NCBI GenBank assembly: GCA_029933115.1
Contig: JAOZOT010000076.1
Location: 1-11,558 of the forward strand
From: Anaerolineae bacterium
GTDB taxonomy: Bacteria > Chloroflexota > Anaerolineae > E26-bin7
Reading direction: 5' to 3'
DNA: 11,558 nucleotides
Made by a program: the position numbers and the translations under genes. The notes under the pieces were generated by a model. It was not told the DNA's origin, did no database searches, and saw only the letters and a program-made list of their open reading frames with translations. Position 1 is the first letter of the stretch. The number at the start of each line of letters is the position of its first letter. Shown one piece after another: positions 1 to 5,351 of this stretch.

Positions 1-78
1 GGAGGGCTGTACTAAGCCTGCACGCAAGCGTGGGGATCACGGGGCATGTTCCCACCGGGCTCAAAAGGTCGAAGATGA
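1..78 (+). other. Upstream leader or tail of a preceding gene, unresolved
   Basis: Two plus-strand frames are open from the left edge. One (from base 2) ends at a TGA at 80-82, which would overlap the FemA/B start codon in an ATGA arrangement typical of coupled genes. The other (from base 3) ends at a TGA at 93-95 and has more G/C at third codon positions. Each gives under 31 residues and neither is recognisable, so a real upstream gene end is possible but not shown. No convincing promoter is visible in these bases. Confidence 0.25.
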
Positions 79-1137
79 ATGATAGAAGTCACTGAACGCA
101 ATCACTGGAACGAGGTCACAGCTAAACTTCCAGGCAGCCACGTTCTACAATCCTTTGAGTGGGGCGAATTCAAGGCCAGATATGGCTGGAAGCCCACCTG
201 TCTTCTCTTCGAAGAGGGCGGTCAGGTCCGGGCTGCGGCTTCAGTGCTATGCCGCCAACTCCCCCGTCTCCCCCTCCGTGTGATGTACGTGCCCAAGGGG
301 CCTCTATTGGACTACAGCGATGGCCAACTCTTAAGCCACGTCCTCGCTTCCCTCGAAGACCTGGCCAGGGCTCAACGGGCCATCTTTGTTAAAATTGACC
401 CTGACGTGGACCTGGAGGAAAACACAGTCGTCGAGATTCTGCGGGATCGTGGTTGGCGTCCATCCTCTGAACAGGTTCAATTCCGTAACACCATCCTCAT
501 AGACCTGCAACGCAGCGAAGACGAGCTCTTGGCCAACATGAAAGCCAAGACGCGCTACAATATTCGGTTGGCGAGGCGGAGGGGGGTGAAGGTACGTGTG
601 GGCAGCCTTGAGGATCTACCTCTCTTTTACGAAATGTACGCCGAGACCGGCAGACGAGACAATTTCATCATCCGCCCCTTTGCCTATTATCGGGATGCCT
701 GGGGCGCTTTCATCGGGGCAGAGCTGGCTCGTCTGTTCCTGGCCGAATACGAGGGGGAGCCTCTGGCCGGGCTCATCGCCTTCCGCTTCGGCCAGAGGGC
801 CTGGTACATGTACGGAGCCTCGACGAGGAAGCACCGTAACCTGATGCCCAATCACCTCCTGCAGTGGGAAGCCATCCGTTGGGCCAAAAATGAGGGCTGC
901 ACCATCTACGATATGTGGGGCGCTCCTGACGTTCTGGATGAAAGCGATCCGCTATGGGGAGTCTACAGGTTCAAGGAGGGTTTCGGCGGACAATTTGTGC
1001 GACACATCGGCGCTTACGACTATCCTGTGTCGCGGCTCCTCTATTGGCTCTACACTGTGCTCATGCCCCGCTACCTCGATTTCCTGCGGGCCAGACACAG
1101 GCAGCTTGAGGCCAGCGCCAGAGGTGAAGCGGATTAG
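79..1137 (+). CDS. FemA/FemB-family peptidoglycan-bridge aminoacyltransferase-like protein
   Basis: The 352-residue product looks like a FemA/FemB/FemX-type enzyme. These cytoplasmic proteins use aminoacyl-tRNA to add amino acids to the stem-peptide lysine of lipid II, through a double GNAT-like fold. Visible family features are an N-terminal SFEWGEFKARYGW segment (about residues 25-37), the basic stretch MKAKTRYNIRLARRRGV near 154-170, YMYGAS near 243-248, an NHLLQWEAIRWAKNEG helix near 258-273, and YDMWGAPD from residue 277, followed by a VYRFKEGFGG segment. The length fits the short FemX type, which lacks the coiled-coil arm of the staphylococcal proteins. The start is ATG 79, with a weak AAGG about 10 bases upstream. 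The 3' end overlaps the convergent phosphoesterase by 4 bases. Relatives in several phyla act on substrates other than the interpeptide bridge, so the exact acceptor is unknown. Confidence 0.87.
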   Translation: MIEVTERNHWNEVTAKLPGSHVLQSFEWGEFKARYGWKPTCLLFEEGGQVRAAASVLCRQLPRLPLRVMYVPKGPLLDYSDGQLLSHVLASLEDLARAQRAIFVKIDPDVDLEENTVVEILRDRGWRPSSEQVQFRNTILIDLQRSEDELLANMKAKTRYNIRLARRRGVKVRVGSLEDLPLFYEMYAETGRRDNFIIRPFAYYRDAWGAFIGAELARLFLAEYEGEPLAGLIAFRFGQRAWYMYGASTRKHRNLMPNHLLQWEAIRWAKNEGCTIYDMWGAPDVLDESDPLWGVYRFKEGFGGQFVRHIGAYDYPVSRLLYWLYTVLMPRYLDFLRARHRQLEASARGEAD

Positions 1138-2345
1138 TCCCGCCCCAGTAGCGTGTGCACTGCCACCTCTGGCCGGCAGAAGAAACGGGCACGGGGAGCG
1201 TAAGCCCCCTCCAGACCGATGCCCCGGCTGACGTAGAGGTAGGTCCGCCCCTCTTGGAACAATCCGGCCTCGTAGCGTTTGCCATAGATGGAGCTGGTGG
1301 CGATGGCGCCGTAAAGGGGTAGACGAATCTGGCCGCCGTGGGTGTGTCCGGCCAGATAGAGGTCAATGCCTCGCTCCGAGGCCGCCTCGATAATGTCGGG
1401 GGAATGGTAGAGGAGTATCTTGAAGCTGTCCGGGGGCACGCCTCTCAGCGCCTGATCCAGACGAGGGATGTCAATAGACAGATCGTGGCTACACGCCACT
1501 CCTACCAGATAGATTTCCTGTCCCTCGATGTCCAATCTGACGCTCTCGTTCTCCAACACTACGATGTCCAGACCGGCGAAAAGTCGCTCCGTCAGTGCGA
1601 GGGAGTCCACGCTGCCTCGCACAGCGTAGACGCCGTAAGGGGCGTGCAACTGGCCGGCCAAGGTGCGGAAGTCTCGCAAAGCTGTCTCGTCATCGAGGTA
1701 GGAGAGGTTAAGGTAATCACCGGTCAGCAGGATCAAGTCAGGTTGCAATTCGTCCACCAAGGTGGCCAGTTTCCTCTCCCGCATAGTCGTCCGCTCCACG
1801 TGAGGGTCACTGAGGTGGACGATGCGCAAAGGAAGCCCGTGAGCCGGCAGACGGTCGAAGGAGAACTCGTGGTAGGTGACCTGTATGCTGAAGGGTTCGA
1901 CGAGAAAGCCGTCAACAGCGCACAGGCTCAGGAAGAGATGGACGCCGAAGAATACATTCAAATAGGGAGCGATGGCCGGGTTGGGAGCAACTCCCTGGCG
2001 CCGGCGTCGCCAGGCCAGAACCAGGCTGAAACTGACAGCCATAGTAATGGTCACCGCCGAGCGGGCGACGAGCATGACGATGAAAGTCACCTTGGCCGGA
2101 CCATAGGAGAGACCCAACAGCGGGAGGCTTTTCAGCAAAGCCAAATCGAGGGTGCTGAAGGATAAAGTAGCAAAGAAGACAATCCATCCAACAGAGGCTC
2201 GCCTGGCCGCTCTACCCCACACCTGGCCACTGACGGTGCTCAAAGAGAGGGACAAGCCCAAGAGAGGCAGAGCCGTCACACGCGATAAGACAGCGACGAG
2301 GGAGTGAATCGTGCTCATGAAGGAGGCTTCAATGTAGTTCATCAT
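1134..2345 (-). CDS. Membrane-anchored calcineurin-like metallophosphoesterase (YkuE/YaeI type) with altered motif III
   Basis: From ATG 2345 the product has 403 residues. The first 150 or so hold about four hydrophobic segments (near 15-37, 51-70, 86-112 and 125-148). A metallophosphoesterase domain follows. Its metal-site motifs are SDPH (D180, H182), TGDY (D210), YHSPD (H314) and AGHTHGG (H334, H336). The expected GNHD/GNHE motif is replaced by GSVD at 244-247, so the usual metal-binding Asn and catalytic His are both missing. Relatives hydrolyse phosphodiester or phosphomonoester bonds, for example in lipid or nucleotide substrates, but this copy may have weak or changed activity. The frame opens further upstream to an ATG at 2387, but a TATAAT box at 2352-2357 lies downstream of that codon, so the start was put at ATG 2345 (or 2342). 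ATG 2318 is another option. No ribosome binding site is clear for any of them. Confidence 0.85.
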   Translation of the reverse strand: MMNYIEASFMSTIHSLVAVLSRVTALPLLGLSLSLSTVSGQVWGRAARRASVGWIVFFATLSFSTLDLALLKSLPLLGLSYGPAKVTFIVMLVARSAVTITMAVSFSLVLAWRRRRQGVAPNPAIAPYLNVFFGVHLFLSLCAVDGFLVEPFSIQVTYHEFSFDRLPAHGLPLRIVHLSDPHVERTTMRERKLATLVDELQPDLILLTGDYLNLSYLDDETALRDFRTLAGQLHAPYGVYAVRGSVDSLALTERLFAGLDIVVLENESVRLDIEGQEIYLVGVACSHDLSIDIPRLDQALRGVPPDSFKILLYHSPDIIEAASERGIDLYLAGHTHGGQIRLPLYGAIATSSIYGKRYEAGLFQEGRTYLYVSRGIGLEGAYAPRARFFCRPEVAVHTLLGRD

Positions 2346-2351
2346 CTTCAC

Positions 2352-2381
2352 ATTATAGCATCTTTGGCCAGTGGCTGCCAG
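2352..2381 (-). promoter_or_regulatory. Sigma70-type promoter of the metallophosphoesterase gene, possibly leaderless
   Basis: Read on the minus strand, CTGGCA (2381-2376, four of six matches to TTGACA) is followed after 18 bases by a perfect TATAAT (2357-2352). A transcript starting 7 bases past the -10 box would begin at 2345, exactly on the A of an in-frame ATG. This suggests a leaderless mRNA and explains the lack of a ribosome binding site. Confidence 0.5.
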
Positions 2382-2428
2382 ACGCATAACCCACGTTTGC
2401 TCTACGTTTGCCCTATGGAGAGCTTGAG

Positions 2429-2470
2429 TCGTGGCGACGCCTGCCGTGGGACGGGCGCAGCAGGTCTTTG
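2429..2470 (-). pseudogene. Decayed fragment of an Uma2-gene 5' end
   Basis: This stretch aligns without gaps to 3046-3087, the part of the neighbouring Uma2 gene that codes for residues around 10-24, with 33 of 42 bases identical and the same orientation. Translated, it keeps KDLLR and GRRRHD, echoing EDLLR and DGRRHE in the intact gene. The rest of the domain is absent, so it looks like the remnant of an older or partly deleted Uma2 copy. The other bases between 2382 and 2555 show nothing else recognisable. The match is short, so chance or a different shared repeat cannot be ruled out. Confidence 0.35.
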
Positions 2471-2555
2471 GAGATGGAGAGGCTGGCTAGAAGCCGGCAG
2501 ACTGCCATCCAGTGGTTTTTCAACGCGCTCTAGGCCCGCTCTAGATTGCACTGCT

Positions 2556-3116
2556 TCAAGCTGATGGTCCCGACCCAAACAAGGTTTGCAGAGACAGGCT
2601 GAAACCGGGCACCACATCCTCGCCGTCCAGAGTGTCAGTCTCGCGCAGCACGCGGGCCGAGCCGTCGGGTCGGTAGACGGTGACGGTCCGCTGGCGCGGC
2701 CGGACGACCCATACCAGCCGCGTGCCGTGGGTCAGGTAGTCCATCACTTTGTCCTGCACCGCGTGGTCGGTTTCGTCGGGGGAGACGACTTCCACAGCTA
2801 GGTCAGGCGCTTCAGGGACGAAGCCTTCCCGGTCTAGCAGAGTCAGGCGGTCGGCCGAGACGAACGAGACATCGGGGGCGCGGACAGTGTCGGGGCGGCA
2901 CTCCAGGCAAAAGCCGGTTTCGACCATTGCGCCACCCAATTGGTTAGCTTCGGCGTACTCCTGAAGATACCGGCCCAACCTCAAAGCAATCAGTCCGTGT
3001 CTCGGTCCCACCGGTGTCATCTCCACAAGTTCTCCTTTCACCAGTTCGTGGCGACGCCCGTCGCGAGGCAAGCGTAGCAGGTCTTCGGCGGTCAACAAGG
3101 TTTTGGTCGCTTCCAT
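2556..3116 (-). CDS. Uma2-family (DUF820) PD-(D/E)XK endonuclease-like protein
   Basis: The 186-residue product matches the Uma2 family throughout. It has the N-terminal LLRLPRDGRRHELVKGELVEM segment with E24 and E29, a GPRHGLIALRLG helix with H40, then APDVSFV (D82), DLAVEVVSPD (E109) and a following lysine K123 in VQDKVMDYL. Together these form the D...ExV...K core of a PD-(D/E)XK nuclease fold. The C-terminus (VWVVRPRQRTVTVYRP and GEDVVPGFSLSLQTLF) is also typical. Length is normal for the family. Uma2 genes are abundant in Cyanobacteria and Chloroflexota and their cellular role is not settled. The start at ATG 3116 has GAGG about 4 bases upstream and GGAG further out. It lies downstream of the oxidoreductase gene on the same strand, separated by the inverted-repeat element, so joint transcription is possible but no promoter of its own was found. 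Confidence 0.9.
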   Translation of the reverse strand: MEATKTLLTAEDLLRLPRDGRRHELVKGELVEMTPVGPRHGLIALRLGRYLQEYAEANQLGGAMVETGFCLECRPDTVRAPDVSFVSADRLTLLDREGFVPEAPDLAVEVVSPDETDHAVQDKVMDYLTHGTRLVWVVRPRQRTVTVYRPDGSARVLRETDTLDGEDVVPGFSLSLQTLFGSGPSA

Positions 3117-3145
3117 TGGTCCTCACTCCAATCTCAAAGTGACCC

Positions 3146-3263
3146 ACAGCGTGTCTGAAAATTCAGAGGGCGGCGCTCGTAGTAACGTCAGTCGTTTTTA
3201 GCCGCAGAGCACCGGTCATTAGCGACTCAAGTCGCCACTACGAGCATCTTTCAGACACGCTGT
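3146..3263. repeat. MITE-like 118-bp inverted-repeat element
   Basis: The element is bounded by perfect 15-bp inverted repeats: ACAGCGTGTCTGAAA at 3146-3160 and its complement at 3249-3263. Inside them lies a second perfect 9-bp pair, GCTCGTAGT (3175-3183) with ACTACGAGC (3237-3245), and further in a short AGTCG/CGACT pair. The whole could fold as a long interrupted hairpin on either strand. It has no coding capacity and no clear target-site duplication at its edges. Its right end coincides with the first base of the oxidoreductase stop codon on the plus strand. It fills most of the 146-bp gap before Uma2. A non-autonomous mobile element is the favoured reading. A role in transcript termination or processing is the alternative. 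Confidence 0.7.
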
Positions 3264-5113
3264 CAGGCCAATCCCAGTTCGGCCAGCCGCTCTTCGCCAG
3301 GCGAGCCATCGGAGTTCCAGCCGCGCAGTTCATAGTAGTCGCTGAGCAGCCGCTCCATATCGGGTAGCATCCCTGCGGCCGAGCCGCTGGGGCGAGCCAA
3401 GGTCACCAACCGTGAAGGTAGGGTATCATCCTTCCGACCGATGCCGTAGCGCACGTTGATCATGCGCTTGAGGTTGAACAGCTTCTCGCCCAGGCGCAGC
3501 AGGTCGTCGGTCGTCCACTGCCAGCCCATGGCCCGGTTGAGATAGCCGATGACCGTGGTCGGTTCTACGCCAGCCTTGACTATAAACTTGCACAGCCCCA
3601 GTGCATTGAACACGCTCATATAGTTCTGGAAATCGTAGGCCATTTTGCCGCCGATCTCATTGGAGAAACGGTCTGTGCCCTCAGGATAGCCCAATTCGGG
3701 GAAAGCAACGCCGTAGCCGCTCCAGTAACTCAGAGCTTCCAGATGGCAGCCGCCCCGGTTGGCGGTGGCATAGTTGGCGGCCATGCTGACAAAGCCGCGC
3801 GGGTCATGCATGGCAACCTCCAGCCCCTTGACAGCAATGACGAACTCGGCCGCCTCTGGCCCCAACTCTGCGGCAAAGCGCACCGAGCCCTCACCCAGTC
3901 GTGCGCCCAGACCCTCCTTGTGGCCCATCTGCTCCACCAGTCGGACCAGTGTCTCGCCATTGCCCCAACTCAGGTCCAGGTCGCCGACCTCTGCGGCGGT
4001 GAGCAATCCCTTCTCATAAGCCTCCATGGCTACGGCGACTACCGCTCCCACCGAGATGGTGTCCAGCCCGTAGCGGTTGCACAAGTCGTTGGCGGCAGCG
4101 ATGGTATCCAGGTCATCATTGAGCAGCAATCCTCCGAAAGCGGCCAAGGTCTCGTATTCCGGGCCGTGGGATGCTTCGCCGGCGTGGGGTCCCTTTTCCA
4201 GCCGCACATCCTTGCCGCAGCCGATAGGGCAGCCGTAGCAACGGTAATGCTTGAGGAAGATGGTCTCGGCGATTTTCTGCCCCGAAGTAGCGGCGGCTCC
4301 TTCCTCCCAACTACCCTCCCGCCAGTTCTTCAACGGCAGGTCACCGTATTTCTCAGTGGCCGGCACCCCGCCCCCTGTGCCGAATTCAGACAAGCCAACA
4401 GAGTTTTCCTTGATCCAGACGTTGGTCTGGCGCACAAAAGCCCGTAGACCTTCCCGGTCGTGATATGAGATCCGCTGCGGGGGGCGTTTGTGGCCACGCA
4501 CGGCGATGGCCTTGAGGTTTTTGCTACCCATCACCATGCCCATCCCACCGCGCCCGGCCATACGGGTATCCCGCCCACCGAAGGCGATGCCGGCCAGCCG
4601 TACCCCCTTCTCTCCGGCCGGCCCAATACAACCGATGCGAGCTTTGGGGTCGGTAGCCTGACATATCCGCTCAAAGGTCTCGTATGTTTCCAGCCCCCAC
4701 AACTCGTCGGCCGGGCGTATCTCCACCTCATCGTCGTGGATCCAAAGGTAGACCGGCTTTTCGGCCCTGCCTGTCACGATGATACCGTCGTAACCTGCGA
4801 ACTTGAGCTCCGCCCCCCAGTAGCCTCCAAAACCGGCCTCGTTCCAGATGCCGGTCAAGGGACTGCGCCCGCAGACCACGCTGCGAGAGGAGGCAGGCAC
4901 GACAGTACCTGTCAGAAGCCCGGTCATAAAGAAAAGAGGGCTGGCAGGGTCGAGGGCATCAAGGTCAGGGGGCACCTCTTCAAAGAACATCTTGGCTGCC
5001 AGGCCACTGCCCAGCAAATACTTTTGTACCACGTCCTCACCAATGGTTTCGATCTCCCAGCGTCCGGCCGAAAGATCCACACGTAACAATTTGCCGTTGT
5101 AAGCGTAAGGCAT
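3263..5113 (-). CDS. aor: Tungsten/molybdopterin aldehyde:ferredoxin oxidoreductase
   Basis: The 616-residue product fits the AOR family, cytoplasmic enzymes that oxidise aldehydes to carboxylates with ferredoxin as electron acceptor, using a tungsten bis-pterin and one [4Fe-4S] cluster. The N-terminus GKLLRVDLSAGRWE is typical. A glycine-rich pterin-binding stretch, AGRGGMGMVMGSKNLKAI, lies near residues 185-203. Cluster cysteines are C292, C295 and C299 (CYGCPIGC) with the distant fourth at C508 (GLCKF). The C-terminal YYELRGW and the LAELGL ending show the protein is complete. ATG 5113 is chosen over the longer open frame to 5359 because an AGGAGGTG site sits just upstream and a promoter lies within the extension. 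No ferredoxin-like subunit, MoaD-like gene or tungstate transporter adjoins it. The substrate is unknown, and AOR-family relatives include enzymes acting on formaldehyde and other compounds. Confidence 0.93.
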   Translation of the reverse strand: MPYAYNGKLLRVDLSAGRWEIETIGEDVVQKYLLGSGLAAKMFFEEVPPDLDALDPASPLFFMTGLLTGTVVPASSRSVVCGRSPLTGIWNEAGFGGYWGAELKFAGYDGIIVTGRAEKPVYLWIHDDEVEIRPADELWGLETYETFERICQATDPKARIGCIGPAGEKGVRLAGIAFGGRDTRMAGRGGMGMVMGSKNLKAIAVRGHKRPPQRISYHDREGLRAFVRQTNVWIKENSVGLSEFGTGGGVPATEKYGDLPLKNWREGSWEEGAAATSGQKIAETIFLKHYRCYGCPIGCGKDVRLEKGPHAGEASHGPEYETLAAFGGLLLNDDLDTIAAANDLCNRYGLDTISVGAVVAVAMEAYEKGLLTAAEVGDLDLSWGNGETLVRLVEQMGHKEGLGARLGEGSVRFAAELGPEAAEFVIAVKGLEVAMHDPRGFVSMAANYATANRGGCHLEALSYWSGYGVAFPELGYPEGTDRFSNEIGGKMAYDFQNYMSVFNALGLCKFIVKAGVEPTTVIGYLNRAMGWQWTTDDLLRLGEKLFNLKRMINVRYGIGRKDDTLPSRLVTLARPSGSAAGMLPDMERLLSDYYELRGWNSDGSPGEERLAELGLA

Positions 5114-5117
5114 GATC

Positions 5118-5125
5118 CACCTCCT
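5118..5125 (-). promoter_or_regulatory. Strong ribosome binding site fixing the AOR start
   Basis: On the minus strand AGGAGGTG ends 4 bases before ATG 5113, which puts the AGGAGG core 6 bases away. This rules in the 616-residue form over the longer upstream frame. Confidence 0.8.
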
Positions 5126-5132
5126 GGCCCAG

Positions 5133-5161
5133 ATTTTAACACAGGGGACGGCACTTGTCAA
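5133..5161 (-). promoter_or_regulatory. Consensus-like sigma70 promoter of the AOR gene
   Basis: On the minus strand a perfect TTGACA (5161-5156) is followed by a 17-base spacer and TAAAAT (5138-5133), with a TGT extended -10 directly before the box. Initiation about 7 bases downstream would fall near 5126. That leaves a leader of about 13 bases, which is nearly all ribosome binding site. No operator-like palindrome is evident, so expression may be strong and simply controlled. Confidence 0.72.
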
Positions 5162-5213
5162 CGAGAGGTGGGCCCCAGGGAGCGTCGGAGAGTAGACATA
5201 CGAAGCCTGGAGG

Positions 5214-5242
5214 ATGTCAAAAAGTGAGAAGTGTGGTAAAAT
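5214..5242 (+). promoter_or_regulatory. Candidate promoter of the glycosyltransferase cassette
   Basis: ATGTCA (5214-5219, four of six to TTGACA) is followed by 17 bases and TAAAAT (5237-5242) with a TGG extended -10. It points away from the AOR promoter. The predicted start near 5249 leaves a leader of roughly 100 bases before ATG 5352, in which no clear structure was seen. Confidence 0.4.
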
Positions 5243-5351
5243 AAGCCTGGCCAGAGCGGTACCGAGAGCCAGCACAATCTGGCCGAAGCAGGAAACTACG
5301 GAAAGCAGTAGAACTACACCCGGAGCGGAACCAAACGTGGGACGGCCACCG

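Noticed and set aside
23..34. Small hairpin CACGC-AA-GCGTG near the left edge
   Set aside because: A 2-base loop is too tight for a stable stem, and no T-run follows, so it is not supported as a terminator.
1338..2165. 275-residue plus-strand open frame
   Set aside because: It lies entirely antisense to the phosphoesterase, whose domain motifs are clear. Its translation is low in hydrophobic core patterns and resembles no family.
3743..4447. 234-residue plus-strand open frame
   Set aside because: It is antisense to the AOR gene across the iron-sulfur cysteine region, so it is a frame shadow in GC-rich coding DNA.
5214..5351. N-terminal extension of the first glycosyltransferase to ATG 5214
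   Set aside because: GGAGG sits only one base before this ATG, too close to work. The translated stretch is unlike a signal or membrane N-terminus, and it overlaps the candidate promoter.
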